DNA from: JADKHR01 sp041917295 | GTDB taxonomy: Bacteria > Elusimicrobiota > Elusimicrobia > FEN-1173 | Length of the DNA: 64,000 nucleotides | Reading direction: 5' to 3' | Assembly: GCA_041917295.1 (NCBI GenBank) | Contig: JAYRXX010000025.1 | Location: 62,001-126,000, forward strand | Shown here: positions 26,201 through 35,120 of the stretch, piece by piece | Layout of the letters: the number at the start of each line of letters is the position of its first letter | Numbering within the stretch: position 1 is the first letter of the stretch | Position numbers and translations under genes: made by a program | Notes under the pieces: model-generated | The model's database searches: none | Told to the model about the DNA's origin: nothing | The model's input: only the letters and a program-made list of their open reading frames with translations

Positions 26201-29192
26201 GATCCAGTCTTCCGTGGCCGCCAACGGGTTTACCGATCGGTCCACCGGGACCATCACCGCCGGATCCTACGCCGCGTCAACGGGCCGGTTGTTGTTGCTG
26301 GCGCCGGGCGAAACGCCTCTTGCCGGCTCCCCCTCGGCTCCGGGGAAAGATTCGTCCGGGATTTCGTCGGTGGTGGCCAACACCGCCATGTCCTATACCC
26401 TGTTGGCCTGCGACCGTTTTTACAACCGCGATCTCACTTACACGGGGAATCCCTTTGCCCTTTCGTCCGACGACGGCGCTATTGCCTTATCCAGCCTGGC
26501 CGTGACCGCCGGGTCCGGCACCGTGAGCGGGGTGTATTTAAACGGCAATGTTCCTAACCCGTCCACGGTGAGGGTGACCGCGGTGGATCAGGGGAACTCC
26601 AGCAAAACGTCTTATTCCGATGTCCCTGTGTTGGCGGGGGCCCATTACACGGTCACCGTACCCACGGCGGCCACGGTTGGATCCCCTTTTTCCATGACGG
26701 TTGAACTGATCGATCCCAGCACCGGTTTGCCCATGGCGGGGGCCAGCAACTCCATTGCGCTGGAGGCCTTGACCTCTTCCGGGACCGCCACCACCACCCC
26801 CATTGGCGTGGCCGTGGCCACCCTAAACAACGGATCGGTGACTTTTCAACAGTCCTATGGAAACGTGGAAGTGATTAAGATTCGCGTCACCGACAGTTTT
26901 AACCGCGCGGCGGATTCCGGCAATATCGTGGTGGACCCCAACGGGCTTATCTACAAATTTACCTTGCCCTCAACCACCGTTACCGCCGACGACGTGTTCC
27001 CCATCACCGTGGGGTTGTATGATTCGGTCCAACAAAGCGTTTTGATTCAAAACGCCGCTTATCAACACAGCTTTAATCTCCATGTGTCCACAACCGCACC
27101 GGGACCTCAAGCGCAGGGAACCTACCCGGTCAATGCCGCCACGTTGTCCAACGGAGTGGCCAACTTTTCGTTCAGTTACACCAAAGCCGAGACCATCGTG
27201 ATCGCCGCGTCCGGAACCGTGGCGGGGTTCCCGACCGTCAGCGGGTCGGCCGCCATCACTATTCATCCCGGGGCCTATGTTCGACTCCAAGTTGTCCCCC
27301 CCGGCGAAACGGCGGTTCCCGGAATTCCTTCGACCACGGGGAAGGTGACCACGGGCGACAAAACCCAAGTGGCCAAACAAGGTTTTTCTGTGATCGTTAA
27401 CGCGGTGGATCGGAACTGGAATGTTGTGACGTCGATCAATACGCCCAGCAATCCGACGGTGCGTTTGTCAGGTTCGGACGGGTCTCTTGCGGGACGGCCT
27501 TTGCAATCGTTTATGAACGGACAAAGCCTGTTTACGAATGTGGCCCTCAACACCCCACCGTTGGTCACGATTACGGCCGATGATACGTCGAACACCAATT
27601 TGTTCCCTCAATCGGTGGCCATTCCTTTAAACGGGCCGTCCTACGTGGTTACACTTCCCCCGGGCGGTCCATTTTACAGCGGGGACGAACTGAATTATGT
27701 GGTGACCTTGGCGTCCGGGAGTGTTTCGACCCCCTATACCGTGTCTATTCAGCCCTTGAACGCGGCCACCTACGAACCCTTGGATCTGTCCGACCTTGTT
27801 GTGGTCAGCCCAGCCACCGCGTCGGCCCGCAACGTGGTGGACTTTGTCAACCCGTTGAACCTGCGAATGAAATACAACGTGGCCCGGGATGTGGTATTTA
27901 AAATTTCGGACGCGGATGGGTGGCAGGGTTACTCGTCTACCGTTTCGTTCATTCCCAACGGGGTGGATTACGAGTTGTCGTTCCCCGCTGAAACCCAGGT
28001 GGGGCCGCCCACCACGTTCCCCATGATTCTCACCCCCCTGGACAAAGTGACGGGCACCACGGCCATTAATTTTTCAACGTCCGTGACCATCACGCCCGTG
28101 AGTCCCATCGGAACGCCGATCACGGGCACCCTGCAAAAAACCACGGCACTCATCGACAGGGGCGCTCAAACATTTCAACAGGCGTTTTCCCAATCGGGTG
28201 TGTTTTATTTCACGGTTTCCGATGGTGTCAACACCACCACCAGCACCACCATGAACTTTTTGCCGGGTCCACTGGCGTCCATGAGTTCGAGTCTTTCCCC
28301 GGTGTTGGAGGCGGGGAACACCGAGGTTGTGAGAGTGACTCTTCTGGACGCATTTAACAATCCCATCCCCGTTACGGCCGTCACTTTGTCGCTGGCCGAT
28401 TCGTCGTTTGGGAACTTGTCCCCTCTCAGTGGGATCACGAACGAGTATGGCTGGGTGTCTTCCACGTTCACCACCTCTTCCCAAAAATCCGGGCGCGGCG
28501 AATTTCGCGCCGCGTCAGGAACCACGCGGTTGGCCCAGACGTTTCGTTTATTGGGACCGCCCACCACCACGCTTCGCCCGGCAGGAATGGGAGTTGAAGA
28601 CGCGTCCAGTTACGCTGTTAAACCCGGGGACGATTTGTATTTTGATTTGAGCGTCGATACCGGCCTGGATCCCGTGGGCGTCACCTACAGCATTGATGGG
28701 GATCCGCCCATCACCACGACGGCCTACACCCATCTGGTGACGGGTATTTACTCGTTTGGGCCCATCAATTTTAGTGTCCCCGGTCGCCACACCGTTGAAT
28801 ACTACGGTGTGACTCAATCCACCGCTTCGCTCATGCTCCACACGGAAACGACCCGGACGAGCAAAACCATTTATGTGTCCGCGGTCACCACACCGGAAGA
28901 AGGGATGGTGAATTATCCAAACCCCTTCCGGGCTGGTCGGGACTTGGCCTTTTTGGAATACCATCTTTCGGCCGACGCGGGGGTTACCCTGACCATTTAC
29001 GATTTATTGGGCCAAAAAGTATGGGAGCGGTCCTATTCCCAGGGTGAAAACGGGGGACAGTCCGGACTGAACCGCGTTTCCTGGGACGGTAAATCCAGCG
29101 ACGGCGTGGTGGTGGGCAACGGCGGCTATGTGGCCGTGTTGGAAGCGGCGGATGGAACCAAACTAAAACGAAAAATAGCGGTGAAAAAATGA
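23292..29192 (+). CDS. Giant repetitive Ig-like surface protein with FlgD/T9SS-type C-terminal domain
   Basis: The 1966-aa exported protein has a signal peptide (~1-25). The body is a string of Thr/Ser/Asn/Val-rich beta-sandwich (Ig-like/filamin-like) modules. A recurring motif, P-G-E/Q-x-x-x-x-G followed by a TG-rich turn and VxAVDxxxN, appears near residues 254, 498, 627, 885, 1005 and 1337 (PGETLVPG, PGQAFTPG, PGESLRPG and similar). There is almost no Cys. The last ~95 residues (NYPNPFRAG, TIYDLLGQKVW, VSWDGKSSDG) match the FlgD-Ig / type A C-terminal sorting-domain pattern. The next gene is PorV-like, with which such C-terminal signals are associated in type IX secretion. A long surface adhesin or stalk protein is likely. 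Confidence 0.8.
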   Translation: MRGLTFMGRIGLATFSLFAGTVSALAFDSYRITVPTDVMKGDPDVVFQVTPLQGALPQYSPHNIYISLPSGILENPLADPPNGLDNTSIVNWGLFANNSSVAGNTPLTVTEALAASPVTTTKYFNLQNVVRSFEIVPPASFTGTTGTPFQITVRAKDGLAGAGAVVTGFNDDVLVSALIGDVVVNGAGNLVSGSDFVNGEAVVSVMLRGTDPSTRTNRITVSASNNYFSLGVATGYVDVNVNPGSYDHLVMLFPGETLVPGNILITNGKTGTATAATANVAVSQVSVYLVDAFNNPVLSAPGGGVTLDYSSLSHPATDTVPGPRTISVGNNVDIVSGGFSFQVGNVSHQIRVADQADATKNSVTSISVNSGAANLISVGTVSTPQTAGQTFTITARVVDGTPSANTVVSYPSGRAVNVTLTNCAGNGLGGGSLDTNPSLAGVQTTVNFTNGVFTGPIVLYPRAVTACVKFDDGLGNFGESNGFVIQNGDQFRLHIVMPGQAFTPGQAPGNAPSLPTTQTAGDIITATVYVVDQAWNVVNVTDGGWTPGAVVISLENSVGTPGYVDLTVASPDMPASGNNASATGVRLRTAYPAGDARLVARMSGLEGRSDPFTINPSAYTQLVFVAPGETLASGIQSSVQPDGKTGSPTDQAVNANIPVAVHLTDAYFNTIINPPLAGGTWPSLTFSTTAPAGATVTYSFSNPFLMTDGSFDNQLVLGTIGANTLRVVDTSPTPKSINQTINVTAGEVTRFLVTPNAASSTPDAIAIQTAGVPFNLTFKAFDQYDNEAKNFSGDVYLELWDNGVPLSYGGTISPSTVTFVAHPVTGGVVANVPVTITYAGQALGSGADFLRVRAYVNTPTMREGFSAFFNVQELLTWSDIVITRPGESLRPGLGPPYKTGTPTSVPAGDSFEVTVTAVDSYGNKVNQSGVAELSMVTPGVFANLGTPPRLTFTAGTESGYVQVYTAGSSVIQSSVAANGFTDRSTGTITAGSYAASTGRLLLLAPGETPLAGSPSAPGKDSSGISSVVANTAMSYTLLACDRFYNRDLTYTGNPFALSSDDGAIALSSLAVTAGSGTVSGVYLNGNVPNPSTVRVTAVDQGNSSKTSYSDVPVLAGAHYTVTVPTAATVGSPFSMTVELIDPSTGLPMAGASNSIALEALTSSGTATTTPIGVAVATLNNGSVTFQQSYGNVEVIKIRVTDSFNRAADSGNIVVDPNGLIYKFTLPSTTVTADDVFPITVGLYDSVQQSVLIQNAAYQHSFNLHVSTTAPGPQAQGTYPVNAATLSNGVANFSFSYTKAETIVIAASGTVAGFPTVSGSAAITIHPGAYVRLQVVPPGETAVPGIPSTTGKVTTGDKTQVAKQGFSVIVNAVDRNWNVVTSINTPSNPTVRLSGSDGSLAGRPLQSFMNGQSLFTNVALNTPPLVTITADDTSNTNLFPQSVAIPLNGPSYVVTLPPGGPFYSGDELNYVVTLASGSVSTPYTVSIQPLNAATYEPLDLSDLVVVSPATASARNVVDFVNPLNLRMKYNVARDVVFKISDADGWQGYSSTVSFIPNGVDYELSFPAETQVGPPTTFPMILTPLDKVTGTTAINFSTSVTITPVSPIGTPITGTLQKTTALIDRGAQTFQQAFSQSGVFYFTVSDGVNTTTSTTMNFLPGPLASMSSSLSPVLEAGNTEVVRVTLLDAFNNPIPVTAVTLSLADSSFGNLSPLSGITNEYGWVSSTFTTSSQKSGRGEFRAASGTTRLAQTFRLLGPPTTTLRPAGMGVEDASSYAVKPGDDLYFDLSVDTGLDPVGVTYSIDGDPPITTTAYTHLVTGIYSFGPINFSVPGRHTVEYYGVTQSTASLMLHTETTRTSKTIYVSAVTTPEEGMVNYPNPFRAGRDLAFLEYHLSADAGVTLTIYDLLGQKVWERSYSQGENGGQSGLNRVSWDGKSSDGVVVGNGGYVAVLEAADGTKLKRKIAVKK

Positions 29193-30574
29193 GCCGACAA
29201 CATGGATTGAGTTTTCAAGTGGGGTTTGTATTTGCGTTGACGGGACTGGTATTGACCAGTTCGGTTCAAGCCGACACGTCGTTTGGAAAACCCGGGGACT
29301 ATTTGAGGTATGGGGCCGGCGCCCGGGCGTTGGCCATGGGCGGCGCCTTTACCGCGGTGGCCGACGATGTGTCCGCCGATTACTGGAACCCCGCCGCCCT
29401 GGCGTTTATGGACGAATATCAGTTTCAAACCATGTACGCGCCGTTTCATTTGGACAGCGACCTTTATTACCTGGCGTTTGGCGCGCCCTTGGGGCCCACG
29501 TGGGGAACCGTTGCGGTATCGGACACGATGCTCCGATCCACGGGATTCCAAAGCCGGGACAATTTGAATTTTGTTTCAGGTGGGGACGGCACCGTGTCGG
29601 ACAACGCCCTCTCGGTTTCGTACGGTCGTTCGTTTCAGGAGTTTTGGTCGGCGGGAGCCCGGTTGCGGTTTTTGCAACAAAACGTCGTAAACGATTCCGG
29701 GAACGCCATGGCCATGGATTTGTCGGGGTACACGCGACCTTTTCACGGCGTGAGCGCAGGGTTGACGATCAACAATTTAAACCGGCCGGAAATTAATTTG
29801 GACTCGGATCCCGATGTCTATCGACCTTTCTATCGAATGGGATTGGCTTACCGGGCGCCGCGGGACCTGTTCATCGTGGGTTTGGACGCCAATAAAGTCG
29901 AAAATCAGAGCGCATACTACACGATGGGCGTTGAATACAATCCCACGCCGGTCCTGAGCCTGAGGGCGGGATGGGACCAGAACCAAGAAATCACCGCTGG
30001 GGTCGGATTGGCCATGCGCTACGCCCGGTTCGACTATGCTTTTGCCAACCAGGACGATTTGGGCGCGACCAACCGGGTCTCCCTCACGTTGCGGTGGGGC
30101 AATATTTATCAGGCCCGCATCGCGCCGGAAGGCCTTGCGCCGAAGTCGGACGCGATATATATAGAAGGGATTCGAAACGAAGTAAAGTTTAAAGTGGACG
30201 TCCCGCCGTTCAAGCTTGTGAGGTGGACGTTGATCCTGACCGACGAGGATGGCCGAACTGTGCGCACGTTGACGCAACAGTACCATCCCGGCACGGCGAT
30301 TTTGTGGGACATGACCGACGAGAACGGCCGGCCGGTGAAACGCGGCGCTTACAAATATCGGTTCGCCGTGGAATACAAAACCGGGCGGTTCTGGGAAGAG
30401 CGGGGGCGATTCCGATTGGATTACAAAACCAACGCCGTGCCGGAAATCGATCTGCGCATGCGCACGCCCGAGGGGTTGGAAGGCGCCCAACCCGATCCCG
30501 CGCCGGCGCCCGCCACGGCGCCGGTTCCGTCAGAGAATAAAGAAACACAAACAGATAAACAGGCACAGCCTTAA
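29189..30574 (+). CDS. PorV/PorQ-family outer-membrane protein with FlgD-like C-terminal module
   Basis: The 461-aa protein has a signal peptide (~1-28), then a FadL-like beta-barrel of the PorV/PorQ type (~35-310): YGAGARALAMGGAFTAVADD is the hallmark, followed by YWNPAALAF. Alternating amphipathic strands end near VSLTLRWG. A C-terminal FlgD-Ig-like module (~330-425; VRTLTQQ, WDMTDENGRPVKRG) and a Pro/Ala-rich tail follow. In Bacteroidota PorV receives type IX cargo. Overlap with the giant protein gene (ATGA) suggests it exports or anchors that protein. No other type IX components occur in the window. Confidence 0.82.
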   Translation: MSRQHGLSFQVGFVFALTGLVLTSSVQADTSFGKPGDYLRYGAGARALAMGGAFTAVADDVSADYWNPAALAFMDEYQFQTMYAPFHLDSDLYYLAFGAPLGPTWGTVAVSDTMLRSTGFQSRDNLNFVSGGDGTVSDNALSVSYGRSFQEFWSAGARLRFLQQNVVNDSGNAMAMDLSGYTRPFHGVSAGLTINNLNRPEINLDSDPDVYRPFYRMGLAYRAPRDLFIVGLDANKVENQSAYYTMGVEYNPTPVLSLRAGWDQNQEITAGVGLAMRYARFDYAFANQDDLGATNRVSLTLRWGNIYQARIAPEGLAPKSDAIYIEGIRNEVKFKVDVPPFKLVRWTLILTDEDGRTVRTLTQQYHPGTAILWDMTDENGRPVKRGAYKYRFAVEYKTGRFWEERGRFRLDYKTNAVPEIDLRMRTPEGLEGAQPDPAPAPATAPVPSENKETQTDKQAQP

Positions 30575-30587
30575 GGGGACGGACACC

Positions 30588-33500
30588 ATGACGAAACTCA
30601 TGTGGAAACGCGGTGCGGCGGTTTTGTTGGCGGCATGGGGGCTTTCGGGGCTCGGCCAGGCGGCGTTTGTGAACCCAGACGCGGATCGGCTGTTTACGGT
30701 GCTGTCGGGGGCGTTTCAATCGGGCAAACACGAATCGTCCATTGCCGAATGCCGCAATTTCCTGCGTCAATTTCCGCGCCATCCCAAGGCGCCATCGGTT
30801 CAATACATCAAGGCCGAGGCCTTCTTCCTTCAAAAGCGTTGGCCGGAAGCCGCCGCCGAATACAAAGAATTTATCGACAACAACCGCGGCCCCGACAGCG
30901 CCAATCTGGCGGTGTCGGCTCGGTTCCGGTTGGGCGAATGCCACCTCCACTTGAAAAAGTATTTGACCGCCCTGGACCATTTTGCCTGGGTTGAAAAATC
31001 CAAAAACGACGTGTTGCGTGCGGAGGCGTTGTTGGGATCCGCGTATTGCTATTTGGGACGGCGGGAAAGCCCCCGGGCGGAAGGGTATTTTGTGAAACTG
31101 CTGGAATCCCACGCGGGGTACGCTTCTCTGCCGCGGGTGGTGGTGCCCTTGGCGTTGATTTACATGGAACGGGGAGAATACAAAAGCGCCTTGGATTTGC
31201 TGGAACGGGCCCCGGATGATCCCGCCTGTTTGTATTACCGAGGGGTGTGCCAACGGCTGTCCAACCGTGTGATCGCTTCCGCTCAGCTTTTGAAAGAAAC
31301 CTTGGACAACGATTCCGAAAAAGATTGGACCGACAAAGCCCTGTATGAAATGGGGGAATCGTATTTTCAATCGAAGGAATACCCGTTGGCTTACGACTCC
31401 TTTCGCCGGCTTTACAAAAACGAACTCGCCAGCCCTCTTCGGCCCTTCGCCCTGTTTCGCATGGGGTGCGTGGATTTCCAGAACGGCAATTTCGAACAGG
31501 CCGGTTTGAACTGGGGCCAGTTGGTCAAAGAATTTCCCCAAACCCTGTCGGGGCCCGCCAGCCAATATTTGCTGGCGGAAATATCGCTTCGCCAAGGGGA
31601 ACTGGCCAAAGCGATCCCCGGCTTTTCGGCCTTGATGACGAACGACGACTACACCATGGACGCCCAGTTTAAAGTGATTTGGAGTTTGGCTGTCCAAGGC
31701 CAATACGATTTGGCCATCACCAAAGCCGACCATTTCATTAAAGATTTCGAGTGGGGCGAACTGCACGCCAAAGTGAGCCTGATTAAAGGCCTTTGTCAAA
31801 TGCTGATGAAAAAAACCGACGAATCCCTGGTGACGTTTCAATTCATCATCGATCGCTATCCGAACACATCCTACTTTGACAAAGCCTTGTATCTGATGGC
31901 GGTCACGATGATCCAGGAACGGCGATACGCCGAGGTGGTGACCCACGTGTACGGGTTGCTCAAACGCGCTCCCGCCACGCCCACGCCGTGGCAGGCGGAA
32001 ACCTATTATTGGGTGGCCGAAGCCTATTACAACATCGAGCAGTTTGAATTGGCCCGTCAAACATACGAATTGGTCACCAAAAATTATCGTTCGTCCCCGT
32101 GGGTTCCGGGAGCGATGCTGGGCATGGCCGCCAGCCTGTCGCGGTTAGGCGAATACGACGCGGCCGCCGACATGCAAGCCCGCGCCCGGGAGCTGTCCCA
32201 GGAAATCGGATCGGCCGACACCAAAAAAGCCGGCGTGTTGGATTCCGCCGACGTGTTCTTCAACAAACGGGAGTATGCCCGGGCGTCGGCCTTTTACGAG
32301 GAATTTATCACCAAATACCCGGACGACAGCCGAATTGAACGGGCCCTGTACCAAGCCGGGTTGGCGTTGTATCGCCAAGAATACTTCACCGACGCCATCG
32401 CCAAGTGGAGCCTGTTGTCGACCAAATACAAAAATTCCCGCCACGCCCCCGACGCGTTGTTTCAAACCGCTCGAACCTATTTCGGGTTGGGCCAATACAA
32501 CCCGGCTTACCAATCGTTTCGCAAGTTAACCGAGATGTATCCCGATTCGCCCCTGGCCAAAGAGGCGCTCCTTCAAATGGGCCAGTGTTTCTACAACGCG
32601 GGCGACATTCCCCGGGCCATCGAACAGTACAACGCCTACCTGCAAAAATACCCTTCGGACGAAAAAACAACCGAAGTCCAGGAACTGTTGCAAATGGCCT
32701 ATTACAAGCAGGGCAAATCGGCTGGAGACATGAAAGCCCTGGTTTCGGCGTTTCCCAAAAGCAAGTTTACTGCCGATATTTATTGGGAACTGGGCGCCGA
32801 AGCCTACAACCGCAAAGACTACGACAGGGCCTTGGACTATTTTGAACGGTTGGTTCTGGATTTTCCCGACACCACCCAGGCCACGCAAGCGTTTTATTAC
32901 AAAGCGGACTCTTACTTCTTGAAAGGGGATTTCACGGCGTCTGCGAACGCGTTCAAGAATTTCATAACGAATTTTCCCCAAGAAGCCTTAACGCGCGACG
33001 CGCGGTTTAAATTGGCGGTGTGCTTTTTTAGCCTGAAAGATTACGGCCAGGCGGCGGTGGCGTTCAATGATTTCCAAGAAGCCCACCCGTCGGACCCGAA
33101 AGCACGGGACGCGGCGCTCAACATCCCCGTGTGTTACACCAAGGCCGGCCAGCCCTACCAGGCCATCGACGCCTATGGGAACTTTATCCGCCGTTACCCC
33201 AACGACGAAAAAACCGCCTACGTGACCATGCAGGTCGCCCAGCTGTATGAAGATGCCGAGGATTATTTGAAGGCGGTGGAAACCTACAAGAACGTGCCGC
33301 TGAACGATCCCGACGTTTTTGAGGCGACGTTTAACATGGCCCGGTGTTACGAAAAACTGAAGGCCCCCACGGAACAGAAGAAGGCTTATGAGACCCTGCG
33401 GACCCTGTCGCCCAAAGACAACACGTTCCGGTTGGCCGGACTGGCGTTGTTGGGGGAAATGTATGAACGGGAAGGGGCCGCGGGGGCCGCGGCGGCGGTG

Positions 33501-33611
33501 TATGCGGACATCGCGTCGTTCAGCACCAACGCGGAGTGGCGTTCCATCGCCCAGCAAAAAGTGAAAGAATTGGGCGGGGTCGTCCAAGAAGAGAAAAGAC
33601 GGAAAAAATAA
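30588..33611 (+). CDS. 1007-residue tetratricopeptide-repeat envelope protein
   Basis: The protein has a signal peptide (~1-26) and then is almost wholly TPR: about 20 or more 34-residue helical pairs with the W/L-G-Y-A-F-A-P pattern, such as AEFAYEEGEYARASAFYEEF-like units ending DSRIERALYQAG or YPDSPLAKEALLQMG. Many units resemble the BamD/YbgF (CpoB) subclass that scaffolds periplasmic complexes. There is no enzymatic domain. It is placed between the PorV gene and exbB, so it probably organises the secretion or energised complex in the periplasm. SD AAGGGGAC; 13 bases after the PorV stop. Confidence 0.85.
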   Translation: MTKLMWKRGAAVLLAAWGLSGLGQAAFVNPDADRLFTVLSGAFQSGKHESSIAECRNFLRQFPRHPKAPSVQYIKAEAFFLQKRWPEAAAEYKEFIDNNRGPDSANLAVSARFRLGECHLHLKKYLTALDHFAWVEKSKNDVLRAEALLGSAYCYLGRRESPRAEGYFVKLLESHAGYASLPRVVVPLALIYMERGEYKSALDLLERAPDDPACLYYRGVCQRLSNRVIASAQLLKETLDNDSEKDWTDKALYEMGESYFQSKEYPLAYDSFRRLYKNELASPLRPFALFRMGCVDFQNGNFEQAGLNWGQLVKEFPQTLSGPASQYLLAEISLRQGELAKAIPGFSALMTNDDYTMDAQFKVIWSLAVQGQYDLAITKADHFIKDFEWGELHAKVSLIKGLCQMLMKKTDESLVTFQFIIDRYPNTSYFDKALYLMAVTMIQERRYAEVVTHVYGLLKRAPATPTPWQAETYYWVAEAYYNIEQFELARQTYELVTKNYRSSPWVPGAMLGMAASLSRLGEYDAAADMQARARELSQEIGSADTKKAGVLDSADVFFNKREYARASAFYEEFITKYPDDSRIERALYQAGLALYRQEYFTDAIAKWSLLSTKYKNSRHAPDALFQTARTYFGLGQYNPAYQSFRKLTEMYPDSPLAKEALLQMGQCFYNAGDIPRAIEQYNAYLQKYPSDEKTTEVQELLQMAYYKQGKSAGDMKALVSAFPKSKFTADIYWELGAEAYNRKDYDRALDYFERLVLDFPDTTQATQAFYYKADSYFLKGDFTASANAFKNFITNFPQEALTRDARFKLAVCFFSLKDYGQAAVAFNDFQEAHPSDPKARDAALNIPVCYTKAGQPYQAIDAYGNFIRRYPNDEKTAYVTMQVAQLYEDAEDYLKAVETYKNVPLNDPDVFEATFNMARCYEKLKAPTEQKKAYETLRTLSPKDNTFRLAGLALLGEMYEREGAAGAAAAVYADIASFSTNAEWRSIAQQKVKELGGVVQEEKRRKK

Positions 33612-33645
33612 AACGATTTAAACAACGTCCTCTAAGGAGCGCGAT

Positions 33646-34269
33646 ATGATGCAGATGGGTTTCAAAGAGTGGTTCATGGTCAATCCACCCATCATCAGCA
33701 CGATTTTGGTGTTTTCCGTGCTGTTGGTGGCGTTCACGTTTGAGCGCATGTGGGTTTTTCGCCAGGAAGCGAAGTTTCCCAAAGAGCTCTGGGACCGGAT
33801 CGTCGGACTTGTGCGGGAACGTAAACTGCGCGACGCGATCGCTCTGTGCGAAGGCACGCCGGGGGTGTTCGCCCGGGTGTTCCGGTCCGGCTTGGAAGGA
33901 GCGCTGGTGTCCCGGCTGGACGCGGAAGACGGCATGGTGATCGAAAAAGAAGAGGGCCAGGAAATTTTGCGCAAGCGGGTCGGTATGTTCGGCACCATTT
34001 CTTTCATTTCGCCTCTCATTGGGTTGTTGGGTACCGTGTTGGGCGTGTTGCGCGCCTTCCACGATTTGGCCAAATCGGGGTCCGGCGGACCCTCGGTGGT
34101 CGCGGCCGGTATTTCGGAAGCGTTGATCACAACGGTGGCCGGGTTGGTGGTGGCGGTTCCGGCGGCCATGATATACAACTACTTCAATTTTCGTCTGCGC
34201 GCCATCCTGGTGGAGATGAACACCTACGGCCAGCGATTGCTGTTGACCGTGTTCGGAGAAAAGCGATAG
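33646..34269 (+). CDS. MotA/TolQ/ExbB-family proton-channel subunit
   Basis: The 207-aa inner-membrane protein has three transmembrane helices (~15-35, ~112-135, ~155-180) with the large cytoplasmic loop between the first two. The third-helix region ITTVAGLVVAVPAAMIYNY and the preceding ISPLIGLLGTVLGVLRAF contain the conserved Thr and Pro of the channel family. With ExbD/TolR subunits it forms a pentameric proton-driven motor. SD AAGGAG; two adjacent ATGs (33646, 33649) are possible starts. It leads a four-gene block exbB-exbD-exbD-tonB. Confidence 0.93.
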   Translation: MMQMGFKEWFMVNPPIISTILVFSVLLVAFTFERMWVFRQEAKFPKELWDRIVGLVRERKLRDAIALCEGTPGVFARVFRSGLEGALVSRLDAEDGMVIEKEEGQEILRKRVGMFGTISFISPLIGLLGTVLGVLRAFHDLAKSGSGGPSVVAAGISEALITTVAGLVVAVPAAMIYNYFNFRLRAILVEMNTYGQRLLLTVFGEKR

Positions 34270-34275
34270 GGTTCC

Positions 34276-34701
34276 ATGAAACGAGCCAGCATTGAGAAAG
34301 GGGAAAACGAGGAAGCGTCGGAAATCAACGTGGTGCCGTTGGCGGACATCTCGTTGGTGCTCCTGATTATCCTCATGCTCATCACGCCCATGGTGATGCA
34401 GTCCATGATTAAAATCGCCTCTTCCGGCGCCGCGACCGCGGTTGCGGTCAATGAGGCCGAAAAAGAAAAGCCCCTGATCGTCGAAGTTCGCCCGGAAGGA
34501 TTTTGGTTGAATAAAAACAAAATGGAGTCGGCCGTTGACCTTCAGCGCTATTTGGCCGGGGAACTGTCGCGGAAAAACGACCGAACCGTGATTATCACCG
34601 CCACCAAAGGGGTCCGCCACGGAATGGTCGTGGCCGCGTTGGATATGTCCAAACAGGCCGGCGCCGAAAAATTATCGTTGGTTAAGAGAGCCAAAAAATG
34701 A
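34276..34701 (+). CDS. ExbD/TolR-family subunit 1
   Basis: The 141-aa protein has a short cytoplasmic start, one transmembrane helix (~25-47) in the sequence NVVPLADISLVLLIILML, which carries the essential Asp (D24), and a periplasmic ExbD domain (~65-140). The PLADISLVL motif is canonical for the motor stator-rotor Asp. It overlaps the second exbD gene by 4 bases. The two ExbD proteins are clearly different from one another, so a heterodimeric shaft is possible. Confidence 0.93.
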   Translation: MKRASIEKGENEEASEINVVPLADISLVLLIILMLITPMVMQSMIKIASSGAATAVAVNEAEKEKPLIVEVRPEGFWLNKNKMESAVDLQRYLAGELSRKNDRTVIITATKGVRHGMVVAALDMSKQAGAEKLSLVKRAKK

Positions 34702-35120
34702 AACGCGTCAAAGAGCAAGGCAACTCTATTTCCGGGATCAACATCACCCCGATCATTGATATTACGCTGGTGTTGCTCATCATTATGTTGGTGGCGGCGC
34801 CGGTGTTGAATATTCCCAACATGAACGTGGAACTGCCCGAAGCCTACACCTCGGAAACCAAACAGCAGAACGTGTCGGTCTCCTTGGGCACGGATCTGCG
34901 GGTGGCCATCGATGAAAACATCGTGCCCATTGAAAACCTGCCCCGGCTGTTGGACGCCGTCTTAAAAAAGAAACCGTCTTCGATCGTTATCATCCGGGCC
35001 GATAAAGACGTGGACTATGAAAACGTCGAAAATTTGATTGAAACGATCAAAACAAAAACCCGCGCCAAAAAAATTGCCGTGGCCACAAAACAAAAAACCG
35101 TGACCCCGGGAGCCCCCTGA
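34698..35120 (+). CDS. ExbD/TolR-family subunit 2
   Basis: The 140-aa protein has the motif NITPIIDITLVLLIIML with the proton-carrying Asp (D21) in one transmembrane helix (~16-38) and a periplasmic domain (~48-130; SIVIIRADKDVDYENV, typical of ExbD/TolR). Sequence identity to subunit 1 is low outside the helix. One ExbB plus two ExbD-type proteins recalls AglR-AglQ-AglS of Myxococcus gliding (one TolQ-like, two TolR-like) as well as some TonB systems. Confidence 0.93.
   Translation: MKRVKEQGNSISGINITPIIDITLVLLIIMLVAAPVLNIPNMNVELPEAYTSETKQQNVSVSLGTDLRVAIDENIVPIENLPRLLDAVLKKKPSSIVIIRADKDVDYENVENLIETIKTKTRAKKIAVATKQKTVTPGAP

Noticed and set aside
30210..32060. 616-codon antisense open frame across PorV and TPR genes
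   Set aside because: It spans two well-supported genes on the other strand and has the same Gly/Phe/His-rich shadow composition.
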